In this document: positions 1 to 9,068 of the stretch, piece after piece
Layout of the letters: each line of letters starts with the position of its first letter
Position numbering within the stretch: position 1 is the first letter of the stretch
NCBI GenBank assembly: GCA_019416065.1
Contig: DXYB01000002.1
Coordinates: 1-64,000, forward strand
Source of the DNA: Acidaminococcus sp.
GTDB lineage: Bacteria; Bacillota; Negativicutes; Acidaminococcales; Acidaminococcaceae
Length of the DNA: 64,000 nucleotides
Direction: 5' to 3'
Notes under the pieces: model-generated
What the model was told of the DNA's origin: nothing
Database searches by the model: none
The model's input: the letters and a program-made list of their open reading frames with translations, nothing else
Made by a program: the position numbers and the translations under genes

Positions 1-772
1 AGCCCCAGCCGCTCCCCCAGCCCCAACCAATGGAGAGGTAGTCTAGAAAACTGCGGCTGGCACGGCGCACGCCAACGGCGGCTAGGCCGTTATCTTGAAA
101 ATCGCCTATATAGGAATAGTTTTTTAGTTTGGCATAGCGCTTACCGGTTGTATCCATGAGCCAGACTTTATCCACAATGGCCACACCCTGATGAAAATCC
201 CCCGGATTTTTCACACTGACACTGGGCAGCACGCTGCCATCTTTTCGGATATAGAACCACTGATTGCCATCTTTTACTGCCGCCAGGCCTTCACTGAATC
301 CCCGTACTTCTTTATACTGCGGTGCAATCACCAGTTTTCCAGCTTTGTCCACAAAGCCCCATTTTCCGTCTATCTTTACAGCAGCGAGATCTTCTTGGAA
401 CGCCTGCACAGCATCATAGTCCCCAGGAAGTTTTTGCCCTTGAAGGGTATAGAAATTCCACTTTTTGGTCAGTCCGCCCACCATACCGTCATTCACAGCC
501 GTCATTTTTTTTAGGACCGGTGCCAGGATTTCTTTTCCGTCCCGGTCATAGATACCGTATTTTCCATCTTTTTCTGCCAGGATCACCGGATCTTCTGCCG
601 GATTGCCTCGCTGGATATTTTTATATTTCGTTTGTAAAAGAAGCCGGCCACTTTGGTCAATGACCCCCTCTTTACCGTCTTTTTCTACTACGGCTACATG
701 CTCTGCTGCCAGGACTGGACTGGTCGTGAGTACACAAAGTCCGGTCAAAAGCATCCACATTTTCCACTGCAT
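1..772 (-). CDS. Secreted WG-repeat protein, C-terminus outside the window
   Basis: The reading frame is open from the start codon at 772 to the window edge, giving 257 codons with no stop. It begins with a signal peptide (basic start, hydrophobic core, cleavage near SPVLAAEH at residue 23). The mature part is a series of WG/KWGF-type repeats, for example EKDGKYGIYD, KIDGKWGFVD and KDGNQWFYIR, spaced about 40 residues apart, which is typical of WG_beta_rep proteins. The last visible residues are rich in Gly and Trp (WGWGSGWG). A strong GGAGGTG ribosome site precedes the ATG. WG-repeat proteins are usually extracytoplasmic beta-repeat proteins of unknown function. The role here is unknown. Confidence 0.85.
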   Translation of the reverse strand, partial: MQWKMWMLLTGLCVLTTSPVLAAEHVAVVEKDGKEGVIDQSGRLLLQTKYKNIQRGNPAEDPVILAEKDGKYGIYDRDGKEILAPVLKKMTAVNDGMVGGLTKKWNFYTLQGQKLPGDYDAVQAFQEDLAAVKIDGKWGFVDKAGKLVIAPQYKEVRGFSEGLAAVKDGNQWFYIRKDGSVLPSVSVKNPGDFHQGVAIVDKVWLMDTTGKRYAKLKNYSYIGDFQDNGLAAVGVRRASRSFLDYLSIGWGWGSGWG

Positions 773-1231
773 AGAAACACCTCCGTTTCTTCAGCCCTAT
801 TGTACCACAAAATATCTGGTTATTCTTCCAACATATGCCCAGTATCTTCTCCTCTGCGTCCCCCCCAGAAATAAACGCAGAGCAGCATCCATCTTTTTAA
901 CAAACAGTCTGTCCACTACTTTCTTGAGCTAAGGAGCATATTGGATTTCATAAAAAAAATATAGTTACACAAACTAGGGCCAACCCATTCTGAAATATAT
1001 ATTAATTTCAAGAAAGCATGGAGTAAATTCCGTATTTACAGTTATTTCATCATAAATATGGAATCTATTCCGTATTTATACCTATCTATAGTCTTTTTTC
1101 CTATTTCCTGCTCAGGATATGGTACAACAAGGCCGGCCTTTTTCTGTAAAATTATTTCGTTGCTTGTATAGTCAAGGATTTAAAGCACCGTAAAAATACG
1201 GCACGTTTTTAAGCGTACCGCATTCTTAATT
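773..1231. other. Gene-free stretch with three copies of a 12-base motif
   Basis: No convincing coding frame is seen. The 12-mer ATTCCGTATTTA occurs at 1027-1038 and 1067-1078 in direct orientation. A near-complementary copy (TAAATATGGAAT) lies between them at 1053-1064, so two overlapping inverted repeats can form. The rest is AT-rich. Confidence 0.5.
1192..1220 (-). terminator. Likely terminator of pyruvate carboxylase
   Basis: On the minus strand, CGGTACG pairs with CGTGCCG (one G-T pair) across an eight-base loop and is followed by TATTTTTA. It begins about 12 bases after the pyc stop codon. Confidence 0.55.
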
Positions 1232-4200
1232 TTATTCGATGATTAACAAAAGGTCTCCGGACTGGATCCGGGCGCCGCCCTGCACAAGGATGTCTTTGAC
1301 CATGCCGTCCACAGGGGCTGTAAGGGTGGTCTCCATTTTCATGGCTTCTGTCACCATGAGAGGATCTCCTTTTTTCACCACACTGCCTTTATTCACCAGT
1401 ACCCGTAGGATATTGCCGGAAAGTGTAGCCCCCACTTCTCCTGGCACCGTAGGATCTGCTTTGCGGGTAACTGTGGTTCCTTCGGACGCTTCGGCATCCT
1501 GGATTTTCAATTCCCGGGGCATGCCATTGATTTCAAACTGCACTTCCCGATACCCTTCCGGGTTCGCCCGCGTCACATAGTTCAGCCGGATTAATACCAT
1601 TTTTCCGTCCATCTGCACCCGGATTTCTTCCCCGGGTTTCATGCCAAAGAAGAACGTAGGGGTATCCAGTATGGACAGGTCACCATATTGATGGTAGCGC
1701 TGCACAAATTCTTTGTACACCTTAGGATACAGGCAATAGCTGCTTTCCGCTTCTGGAGTGTGCCCCATACGTAAGGCATCCATTTCTTTGTGCATGGTTT
1801 CCACGTTAATTGGCGCAGGGGGTTCTGCAACATGGGGCGTTCTGCCACGCAGAATAATATTCTGTAGCTTTTCCGGGAAGCCTCCATACGGGGTTCCCAA
1901 TTTGCCGTCGAAGAAATCCACCACACTCTGTGGGAAATCTAGCGTATCGCCCCGGGTGTAAATATCTTCTTCTGTTAATTGGTTTTGGACCATAAACAGT
2001 GTTAGATCACCCACCACTTTAGAAGACGGCGTCACTTTGATGATATCCCCCAGCATACGGTTCACCTGGGCATAGGTCCGGCAGATTTCCGGCCACTGGT
2101 CTCCCAAGCCCACCGCCTTTGCCTGTTGCCGCAAATTGGTGTACTGTCCACCGGGCATTTCGTGCTGGTAAACCGTGGTATTGGGGCTAGTCATCTTGCC
2201 ATCCACGCCAGCATAATAGCTTCGTACCACCTGCCAATACCGGTCGATAGCTTCCAAGGCATCAATATCCAGCTGGGGCTGCCGGTCTGTATATTGCAAT
2301 GCATAGTACAAACTGGTGAGAGAAGGCTGGCTGGTGCCACCAGATAGGGCACTGGTTGCCACATCCACAATATCTACCCCCGCCTGAATGGCGCGGACAT
2401 AACTATACAATGTACAACCGCCGCCCTCATGGCTGTGAAGGTGGATAGGCAGATCCACCGCATCTTTCAAGGCGGACACCAGGGCATAGGCCGCTTCCGG
2501 TTTCAAAAGGCCCGCCATATCCTTGATGGCAATGATATTGGCTCCAGCTTTTTGCATTTCTTTTGCCAGATTGGTGTAATAGGCTAGCGAATACTTTTGC
2601 CGGCTAGGATCCAAAATATCTCCGGTATAGCAAATGGCTGTTTCTGCCACCTTTCCTAGCTTCCGCACTTCGTCAATGGATAACCGCATATGATCCAACT
2701 GATTTAAGCAGTCAAAGATCCGGAATACATCCACTCCGTTTTTTGCGGCCAGCTGCAGGAACTGCCGAATGACTTCCGGCGGATAATTGGTATACCCCAC
2801 AGCGTTAGCGCCCCGTGTCAGCATTTGAAAGAGGATATTGGGTGCTGCCTGGCGCATTTTCCGAAGACGCTGCCAGGGGCTTTCATCCAGGAAGCGATAG
2901 GCTACATCAAAGGTGGCACCGCCCCAGTTTTCAAACGAAAAGAGTTGGGGCACTTTTACAGCAGCATAGTGCATCGACCCTAATAAATCCTTTGTCCGAA
3001 TCCTGGTAGCCAAAAGGGACTGGTGCGCATCCCGGTAGGTAGTATCTGTCAGCAGCACTTGCTTTTGTTCCCGAATCCACTGGGAGAATTTTTCCGGCCC
3101 CAGTTCATCCAGAATCTGCTTTGTGCCTTTAGGACAGGTTTCCTTTCCGGCATCTAGCAGTACTGGCTTAGCAAAATCCGGTTTTTCTCCATGTCCGTTT
3201 TTCCGGTATCCATTGACCGTGACTTCTCCTATGTAGGACAATAGGCGAGTACCCCTGTCGTCCACGTCTTCCGGATCAATTAACAGTTCTGGATGGCGGT
3301 CAATATAATTCACATCACAGGCGCCTTTTTGAAAAGCTGCATCCTGTAGCATGTTCTTCAAAAAGTACATATTGGTTTTTACACCGCTAATGCGAAACTC
3401 ATCCAGGCAGCGCAACATCCGGTGCATGGTATCCAAGGGCTGCATGGCATGGGCGGTCACTTTCACTAGCAGCGAATCATAATAGGGCGTTACGACAGCC
3501 CCTTGGTAGGCCGTTCCTGCATCCAGGCGGATACCCGGTCCACCGCCGCTGCGGTAGGCTACAATTTTTCCCGTATCGGGCATGAACTGATTCTGAGGAT
3601 CTTCGGTAGTTATCCGGCACTGGATCGCCATCCCGTTACAGGGAATATCTTCTTGCCGCCCTACGTGAACTTCTGGATCTGTCAGTAAATAGCCTTCCGC
3701 AATGAGGATCTGGGTCTTAACAATGTCCACGTCCGTAATGGCTTCTGTCACTGTATGTTCCACCTGGACCCGGGGATTAACTTCTATAAAGTAAAAATGT
3801 TTTTCATCCGCATCCGCCAAAAATTCCACGGTGCCGGCGTTCAAGTATTGCACATTGTTCATTAGTTTCAGAGCTGCATTACAGATCGCTTCCCGCAGTG
3901 TTTGGGGCAGGGACCAGGCCGGTGCCATTTCAATCACCTTTTGATGCCGCCGCTGGATAGAACAATCCCGTTCGTGCAAGTGAATAACGTGTCCCTGGCT
4001 ATCCCCTAAAATTTGTACCTCAATATGCTTAGGATTCATAATGCATTTTTCCACATACACAGCATCATCCCCAAAAGCCATCCGAGCTTCGCTGGTAGCC
4101 CGCTCATACGCTTCTTGCAAGTCTTCCATGCGATCCACATTGCGCATACCCCGGCCACCGCCGCCGTTTACGGCTTTGATCATAACAGGCAGGCCCACTT

Positions 4201-4660
4201 TTTCCGCAAAGGCTTTTACTTCTGCAAAATCCTTGACCGCGCCGTTAGTACCAGGGATCATAGGAATCCCTGCTTTTTCGGCCTGGATACGGGCATTCAC
4301 CTTATCTCCGAACATTTCCAAATGTTCGACTCTAGGCCCGATAAAGATAATGCCTTCTTCTTCACACCGTTTGGCCAGCTGCGCATTTTCTGCCAAAAAA
4401 CCATAGCCAGGATGGATGGCATCTACTTCGTGCTCTTTGCAAATACGAATGATGTCTTCAATATCCAGATAGGCATCCACCGGTTTCTTCCCTTGCCCTA
4501 CCAGATAAGCCTCATCGGCCCGACTGCGGTGCAATGACAAAATATCTTCTTTGGAATACACAGCAACCGTGCGAATTCCAAGTTCCCGGCAAGCTCTAAA
4601 AATACGGATGGCAATTTCTCCCCGGTTGGGGACAAGAATTTTATGGATGGTTCTCATCAT
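1232..4660 (-). CDS. pyc: Pyruvate carboxylase, single-chain biotin enzyme
   Basis: This 1142-residue protein carboxylates pyruvate to oxaloacetate with ATP and bicarbonate. Domain order is biotin carboxylase (residues 1-450, with the ATP-grasp glycine loop NGGGGRGM and the conserved EVNPRVQVEH), carboxyltransferase (about 530-810), tetramerisation region and biotin carrier. The carboxyltransferase has RDAHQSL, the metal-site lysine in AIKDMAG and the HLHSH ligands. The carrier has EAMKME with the biotinyl lysine near residue 1108. The length matches the family. The start is preceded by GGGGGAGG; a second ATG follows directly. It stands alone as a transcription unit with its own terminator. 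In a fermenter it would supply oxaloacetate anaplerotically. Confidence 0.97.
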   Translation of the reverse strand: MMRTIHKILVPNRGEIAIRIFRACRELGIRTVAVYSKEDILSLHRSRADEAYLVGQGKKPVDAYLDIEDIIRICKEHEVDAIHPGYGFLAENAQLAKRCEEEGIIFIGPRVEHLEMFGDKVNARIQAEKAGIPMIPGTNGAVKDFAEVKAFAEKVGLPVMIKAVNGGGGRGMRNVDRMEDLQEAYERATSEARMAFGDDAVYVEKCIMNPKHIEVQILGDSQGHVIHLHERDCSIQRRHQKVIEMAPAWSLPQTLREAICNAALKLMNNVQYLNAGTVEFLADADEKHFYFIEVNPRVQVEHTVTEAITDVDIVKTQILIAEGYLLTDPEVHVGRQEDIPCNGMAIQCRITTEDPQNQFMPDTGKIVAYRSGGGPGIRLDAGTAYQGAVVTPYYDSLLVKVTAHAMQPLDTMHRMLRCLDEFRISGVKTNMYFLKNMLQDAAFQKGACDVNYIDRHPELLIDPEDVDDRGTRLLSYIGEVTVNGYRKNGHGEKPDFAKPVLLDAGKETCPKGTKQILDELGPEKFSQWIREQKQVLLTDTTYRDAHQSLLATRIRTKDLLGSMHYAAVKVPQLFSFENWGGATFDVAYRFLDESPWQRLRKMRQAAPNILFQMLTRGANAVGYTNYPPEVIRQFLQLAAKNGVDVFRIFDCLNQLDHMRLSIDEVRKLGKVAETAICYTGDILDPSRQKYSLAYYTNLAKEMQKAGANIIAIKDMAGLLKPEAAYALVSALKDAVDLPIHLHSHEGGGCTLYSYVRAIQAGVDIVDVATSALSGGTSQPSLTSLYYALQYTDRQPQLDIDALEAIDRYWQVVRSYYAGVDGKMTSPNTTVYQHEMPGGQYTNLRQQAKAVGLGDQWPEICRTYAQVNRMLGDIIKVTPSSKVVGDLTLFMVQNQLTEEDIYTRGDTLDFPQSVVDFFDGKLGTPYGGFPEKLQNIILRGRTPHVAEPPAPINVETMHKEMDALRMGHTPEAESSYCLYPKVYKEFVQRYHQYGDLSILDTPTFFFGMKPGEEIRVQMDGKMVLIRLNYVTRANPEGYREVQFEINGMPRELKIQDAEASEGTTVTRKADPTVPGEVGATLSGNILRVLVNKGSVVKKGDPLMVTEAMKMETTLTAPVDGMVKDILVQGGARIQSGDLLLIIE

Positions 4661-4728
4661 GGCCTCCCCCTATTCTAAATGCGAACAATTTAACTAAATT
4701 AAAGAAATTATTCGCTTTTGTGTTATTT

Positions 4729-4756
4729 AGTGTATCATATTTTTTAAATTGTGCAA
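4729..4756 (-). promoter_or_regulatory. Possible sigma-70 promoter of pyc
   Basis: On the minus strand a TTGCAC -35 box lies 16 bases before TACACT as the -10 box, about 70 bases upstream of the pyc start. Confidence 0.4.
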
Positions 4757-4794
4757 CACATTTCCCGATTTTTCTTCTTATTTTTCTTACAACT

Positions 4795-4819
4795 CAAAAA
4801 ACTGTAAGGAGCCTTACAG
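4795..4819 (-). terminator. Intrinsic terminator of the fumarase/citrate-lyase-type operon
   Basis: The inverted repeat CTGTAAGG/CCTTACAG (4802-4819) is followed on the minus strand by TTTTTTG. A second, larger hairpin with nested arms (AGCGCGAACA at 4828 and TGTTCGCGCT ending 4864) lies between it and the stop codon at 4874 and may act with it. Confidence 0.75.
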
Positions 4820-4873
4820 AAATTAGTAGCGCGAACAAAGGAGACTGCTCCGCTTGTTCGCGCTGCTGTGCTT

Positions 4874-5821
4874 TTATTTCCGATTTGCCTTTTTACGTCC
4901 TAGATAAACGGCCTGTTTGGCTGTGATTAGATCAAACATGGCTTGGTTGTAGGGTGTAGCAATATGGTGCTTCTGACCATAGTAAAGCACATCCCCTGCA
5001 AAATAATTAATTTCTGTAGGCCGCTCCGCTTTGATATCTTGCAGCATAGAAGTTTCTTTGTCAGCCGGATATTTTTGCGTAAAGGCAATGAGATCTTCTA
5101 TATCCTGATCCGTCAATGGAATTTGTTCCGCATTGGCAACTTCTTTGACTTCTTCCATCAGGCGGCGCATCACATCAAAAATCTCTGGAATTTCCTGGAA
5201 TTCTCCGAAGTTGGCCCCGGTTAAGGCCGAAACCTGATTGACACCGATATTTAGCATCCACTTGCGGAATTGCATTGTACGAATATCTTTATAGTAATTG
5301 GAGTTTAAGTCTGCTGCTTTAAAGAAAGAAACAACGGCATTGGCTTTTTCATGGTCTTCCGGTTTTCCTTCTCCCACTTGAATCTCTCCGGTCGTAGTAT
5401 ACACGGTCTTATTGCCGCCTACAGGATGGGTGTCCGTCTTTACCATAATACCGCACAATACAGTATTGTTGGGGAATTCCTTTGTTAGGGTATTAAAGGC
5501 ATACACTCCGTTTAAGATAGGAAGAATAATGGTATGGCTGTCGATAATTTGTTTCATATCTTCAATTGAGCTAGGGAGATGGAAATTTTTTACTGTGACA
5601 AGTAAAAGATCAAGTTTTTCTGGGCATTCCTGACGGCTTCCAATCACAAATGGATGAAACGCTCTGCCATTTACATGCAAGCCGTCTTCCACCAAGGGCT
5701 TTTTTAGTACAGGATTAGAACACATCAGATAAAAATCTGCCCCATATTTTTTCTCCAGCTTATCAGCAATCATAGAGCCTATAGCTCCTGCCCCGAACAC
5801 CGCCACATTTTTGATTTCCAT
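4874..5821 (-). CDS. Ketopantoate reductase (PanE/ApbA) family dehydrogenase
   Basis: The 315-residue protein starts with a Rossmann NADP-binding loop (VAVFGAGAIGSM), followed by the LLLVTVKN segment and the conserved catalytic-lysine and C-terminal helix region of 2-dehydropantoate 2-reductases (RKWMLNIGVNQVSALTG). The chosen ATG at 5821 has GGGGAA eight bases upstream; an ATG two codons earlier is too close to it. It is the last gene of the operon that starts with the fumarase-type subunits, 30 bases after the citF-like stop. No other pantothenate gene is nearby. Members of this family also reduce other 2-oxoacids, so here it may interconvert a 2-oxoacid and a 2-hydroxyacid of the operon's pathway. 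That substrate assignment is an inference. Confidence 0.8.
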   Translation of the reverse strand: MEIKNVAVFGAGAIGSMIADKLEKKYGADFYLMCSNPVLKKPLVEDGLHVNGRAFHPFVIGSRQECPEKLDLLLVTVKNFHLPSSIEDMKQIIDSHTIILPILNGVYAFNTLTKEFPNNTVLCGIMVKTDTHPVGGNKTVYTTTGEIQVGEGKPEDHEKANAVVSFFKAADLNSNYYKDIRTMQFRKWMLNIGVNQVSALTGANFGEFQEIPEIFDVMRRLMEEVKEVANAEQIPLTDQDIEDLIAFTQKYPADKETSMLQDIKAERPTEINYFAGDVLYYGQKHHIATPYNQAMFDLITAKQAVYLGRKKANRK

Positions 5822-5851
5822 AACCATTTCCCCTTTCTTATTCCCGGAAGC

Positions 5852-7255
5852 TTATAACGCCGCGTAAATTGTATCCAGAAGAGACCCATCCCGATACAGG
5901 ACCTTGGCCACACTTCTTCCCTTGTGTACTAGTTCTTCTGGGACTCCAGACTGTTCTTCTGCCATTTTTTTCAATTCTTCAATAGACGTAACTGGGAGCC
6001 TGGCCTGCTGCAGGCGTTCTCGTAATTCCTTGTTTTTAGGATTCACCGCAATGCCCCGTTGTGTCACCACCAGATCAATGGTACTACCGGGGGTGGAAAT
6101 GCAGCGAACCCGGTCGCGGATTAATGGAATCCTTGCTCTGGTCAGTGGTGCAACAATAATGGAAAGCTTTGCCCCTGCTGCCACGTCACTATGACCACCG
6201 GCGCCCCCCATAATCACCCCTTGAGAATCTGTATGCACATTCACGTTGAAATCCGTGTCCACTTCTGTTGCGCCCAAAATCACGCAATCCAACTGGTTGC
6301 AGATGGCACTTTTAGCAGTGGGGGAAGCATATTGTTCTGCTGAAACCTCACGGTGCCGGGGATTAGAGCGGATGGACTCCACCGCCCTAAGATCAAAGCA
6401 CTGCACATCCAGCAGACAGTCAAATAAGCCCGCTTCCAGCATATCCACCAGGTATCCAGTAATCCCGCCCATACAAAAGGAGCCGTGGATTTTTTTATGC
6501 TGCATAATTTCCTTTAGATAGGAAGCTGCGGCCAAAGAAGCACCGCCGGCACCCGTCTGGAAAGAGAAACCGTCTTTTAGAAGTCCGGAGGCTGCAATGC
6601 AATTTGCTGCATAGTTTGCAATCCGAAGGCCTGCGGGATCTTTTGTAATTTTTGTCGTCGAGGATACAATCCCGCTAGGATCTCCAATAGAATCTACTGA
6701 AACCACATAATCCACCTTTGTCTCCGGGATAGAAAAATCCCAAAGGGGATACGGGGCCAAATGATCCGTGACGGCAATGACTTTTTTTGCATAGGACGCA
6801 TCCGGCATAGCATATCCCAGGGAACCACAAGTGCTAGGCCCATATTTTCCTGAAAGATTTCCCATAGGATCAGCAGTGGGGGCTGCGATGACAGCAATAT
6901 CAATGGGGAGCTTCCCCGCTGCAATATCTGCTGGACGATGTCCGTGGGAACGGAAGATGGCTTCTTTCTTCAATTTCCCTGCTGAAATGGCCCGGCCCAC
7001 ATCGCCACCAATATAGTCTGCTTCTACACAAGTAATTGTTTCATCTGCAAAGGCTTCCAGCAACGGTGCATGGACCTGAAATAAGGAGCTTGCAGAAATG
7101 GTAAGATCCCGGATCCCCAATTCTCGTAAAGCAGCCACTGTCATATTGATCACATGGTCCCCGTTGCGCAAATGATGATGAAAAGAAAGCCTCATGCCGT
7201 CTTTAATGCCACATGCCAGGAGGGCATCTTTGATAGAATGTACCAGTTTATCCAT
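5852..7255 (-). CDS. citF: Citrate lyase-type alpha subunit (citrate/citramalate CoA-transferase)
   Basis: This 467-residue CitF-family protein transfers the acid onto the acetyl-acyl-carrier gamma subunit, releasing acetate. Visible family signatures are GAGGASLAAASYLKE, the VLDVQCFDLRAVESIR stretch and GGAGGHSDVAAGAKLSI near the C-terminus. The frame is open further upstream, but the ATG at 7255 has GGAGGT in the right place and overlaps the end of citE in the string ATGGATAA, so it is the likely start. It lies in the order citD-citE-citF, as in classical lyase operons. The ligase and prosthetic-group genes citC, citX and citG are not next to it. Neighbouring fumarase-type subunits leave open that the substrate is citramalate rather than citrate. 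Confidence 0.9.
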   Translation of the reverse strand: MDKLVHSIKDALLACGIKDGMRLSFHHHLRNGDHVINMTVAALRELGIRDLTISASSLFQVHAPLLEAFADETITCVEADYIGGDVGRAISAGKLKKEAIFRSHGHRPADIAAGKLPIDIAVIAAPTADPMGNLSGKYGPSTCGSLGYAMPDASYAKKVIAVTDHLAPYPLWDFSIPETKVDYVVSVDSIGDPSGIVSSTTKITKDPAGLRIANYAANCIAASGLLKDGFSFQTGAGGASLAAASYLKEIMQHKKIHGSFCMGGITGYLVDMLEAGLFDCLLDVQCFDLRAVESIRSNPRHREVSAEQYASPTAKSAICNQLDCVILGATEVDTDFNVNVHTDSQGVIMGGAGGHSDVAAGAKLSIIVAPLTRARIPLIRDRVRCISTPGSTIDLVVTQRGIAVNPKNKELRERLQQARLPVTSIEELKKMAEEQSGVPEELVHKGRSVAKVLYRDGSLLDTIYAAL

Positions 7256-8126
7256 CGTAGCTACCTCCATAAATTTCCGCAGCAGCTTCACAAACCTGCT
7301 GCGCCCGCGCCACAATCGGCGCATCAATCATCTTACCATGAAGAGAGACTACGCCCTTGCCTTCCTCTTTTGCACGCGCAATGCACGCCAACACATCCCG
7401 GGCATACTGGATTTCTTCTTGCGTAGGAGAAAAAACGGTATTCACCGTATCAACATGGCGTGGAGAAATAACGAGTTTCCCAGTAAATCCCAAGCTTCTG
7501 GCAAAGGTGGCATCCGTTTGCAGCCCTTCCAAATCTTCTACATCTGTAAAGGGGGTATCAAAGACGTCAATACCGGCAGCTCTAGCTGCGCAGATAAGCC
7601 GTTGCCGGGCATAAAGGATCTCTTTTCCTTCTTTAGTACGCCGGCATTGCAAATCTGCTGTCAAATCCTCTGCCCCTAGAGCAAACCCCATTACGCGCTC
7701 CGAGCTTGTAGCAATTTCAAACGCTTTTTCTACGCCCAGTGCCGTTTCCAAAAGCGGCATGAGCTTTATCGTATTAACAGGGAATCCCTGTGCTTTTTCA
7801 AGTGTCTCCATGTAAGCGCTGATTTCCCGGATCATAGCTCCACCGCTTACTTTGGTGGGCATAATAATATCGGGTTTTTCCGGTAGAACGGCCGCCAGGT
7901 CTTTTTGCCAATACGCGGTATCCGTGGCATTGATTCGTACCACAATCGTTGTGTGGCGCTGCGGCTGCGCTCTCAAATAATTCCGTACCAGAATCCGTGC
8001 GGAATCTTTTTGTGCCGGGGCTACGGCATCTTCCAAATCCAAGATCAGCGCATCCGCCCCCAACGTATCCCCGTTTACTAGCATATTTGGTGTATTTCCT
8101 GGTAAGAAAATCAGGGAACGAATCAT
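7248..8126 (-). CDS. citE: Citrate lyase-type beta subunit (citryl/citramalyl-ACP lyase)
   Basis: This 292-residue HpcH/HpaI TIM-barrel protein cleaves the acyl-ACP thioester, giving acetyl-ACP plus a 2-oxoacid (oxaloacetate from citryl, pyruvate from citramalyl). It begins RSLIFLPGNTPNM, has the LDLEDAVAP segment that binds magnesium, VRINATDT, and the LMPLLETALGVE and GAEDLTADL motifs. The start overlaps the citD stop in ATGA and the end overlaps citF by eight bases, which indicates translational coupling. The length is normal for CitE. Confidence 0.93.
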   Translation of the reverse strand: MIRSLIFLPGNTPNMLVNGDTLGADALILDLEDAVAPAQKDSARILVRNYLRAQPQRHTTIVVRINATDTAYWQKDLAAVLPEKPDIIMPTKVSGGAMIREISAYMETLEKAQGFPVNTIKLMPLLETALGVEKAFEIATSSERVMGFALGAEDLTADLQCRRTKEGKEILYARQRLICAARAAGIDVFDTPFTDVEDLEGLQTDATFARSLGFTGKLVISPRHVDTVNTVFSPTQEEIQYARDVLACIARAKEEGKGVVSLHGKMIDAPIVARAQQVCEAAAEIYGGSYDG

Positions 8127-8398
8127 GCGGCTTCCCCCTTTGCTCTCCGGATCGCCGTCTCAATACGAGCTGCAATAACGCAGTCCAAAGCTCCCCGGTC
8201 CTGGATTTTTAACTCTATGCCAGAAATTCCCATGTCTTTCACCGTATTTTCCGCTACTTTCCGGATCTGGCTGCCGTACTGCTGCAGCACGATGGATTGA
8301 ATATCATATTGGACCCGCTCTTCTTCCAGCGGGAAAATGGTGACCATGCAATCACTGGATTCCAGTGTCCCTGCCATGGCTGCCCTAATTTGTTCCAT
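8123..8398 (-). CDS. citD: Citrate lyase-type gamma subunit (acyl carrier protein)
   Basis: This 91-residue CitD carrier bears the 2'-(5''-phosphoribosyl)-3'-dephospho-CoA arm on a serine near residue 14-15 (GTLESSDC). The conserved middle (ERVQYDIQSIVLQQYG) and the end (DRGALDCVIAARIETA) fit the family, and the length is typical. It sits 19 bases after the hydratase beta subunit and overlaps citE by four bases. A GGGAGG site precedes the ATG. Confidence 0.93.
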   Translation of the reverse strand: MEQIRAAMAGTLESSDCMVTIFPLEEERVQYDIQSIVLQQYGSQIRKVAENTVKDMGISGIELKIQDRGALDCVIAARIETAIRRAKGEAA

Positions 8399-8417
8399 GG
8401 TTATGCGCCTCCCTACG

Positions 8418-9038
8418 TTATTTTTGCGCCTCTACTTCCATGTAATGCTGCACCATATCTAGGATGGGCTGTTCACAGATTGGTTTTTGCTGAGCATAAT
8501 ACTTTTTATTTTCCACAAACATGTTATGGCCCTGGGTATCAATGGAAACAATGAGCGGCCCGAATTCGTGCACTTTCATAACCCAGATGGCTTCCGGCAT
8601 CCCTAATTCCCGCCAGTACACCTGCTCAATTTTTTCCACGTGGGAAGCTGACAGTACCGCACATCCACCAGGGAATACACAATGAATAGCCCCATATTCC
8701 TTACAGCCTTCTGAAGTCAAGGGCCCCATGCCGCCTTTACCCACAATGACACGCACCCCGGTCTTAGCGATAAATTCCTTTTCATCCGCTTCCATACGGA
8801 TGGAAGAAGTGGGGCCAATGGAAACCATAATATTTTCTTTGCCCTCTTTTACAATAGGGCCAGCGTGCATAATCGCCATGTCCTTGTAATCATACGGGCA
8901 GGGCATATTCTCCCGGACCACCCGGTGGTGCACATCATCCCGGCCTGTGGTCAGATAGCCGCTAAGATAAACAATATCGCCAATTCTCAAGTCTTTAATA
9001 TCTTCATAAGAAATCGGTGTGGTAAGGACCTTTTTCAT
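8418..9038 (-). CDS. Class I fumarase/tartrate dehydratase-type hydratase, beta subunit
   Basis: This 206-residue protein is the C-terminal half of the Fe-S hydro-lyase family. It has the early LRIGDIVYLSGYLTTGRD motif, SIGPTSSIRME, KGGMGP and the aromatic GGCAVL segment. The ATG at 9038 with AGGAAGAG upstream is preferred over an in-frame GTG two codons earlier. It forms a heterodimer with the product of the gene before it. The reaction is hydration of fumarate, tartrate or mesaconate; in glutamate-fermenting clostridia the mesaconase partner of citramalate lyase is of this two-subunit type. Sequence alone does not decide the substrate. Confidence 0.9.
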   Translation of the reverse strand: MKKVLTTPISYEDIKDLRIGDIVYLSGYLTTGRDDVHHRVVRENMPCPYDYKDMAIMHAGPIVKEGKENIMVSIGPTSSIRMEADEKEFIAKTGVRVIVGKGGMGPLTSEGCKEYGAIHCVFPGGCAVLSASHVEKIEQVYWRELGMPEAIWVMKVHEFGPLIVSIDTQGHNMFVENKKYYAQQKPICEQPILDMVQHYMEVEAQK

Positions 9039-9068
9039 AATCACTGCTCTTCCTTTCTTTTAGGCAAT

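Noticed and set aside
4013..4537. 174-residue open frame on the plus strand inside pyc
   Set aside because: Antisense shadow of the biotin carboxylase domain; no ribosome site and no recognisable family.
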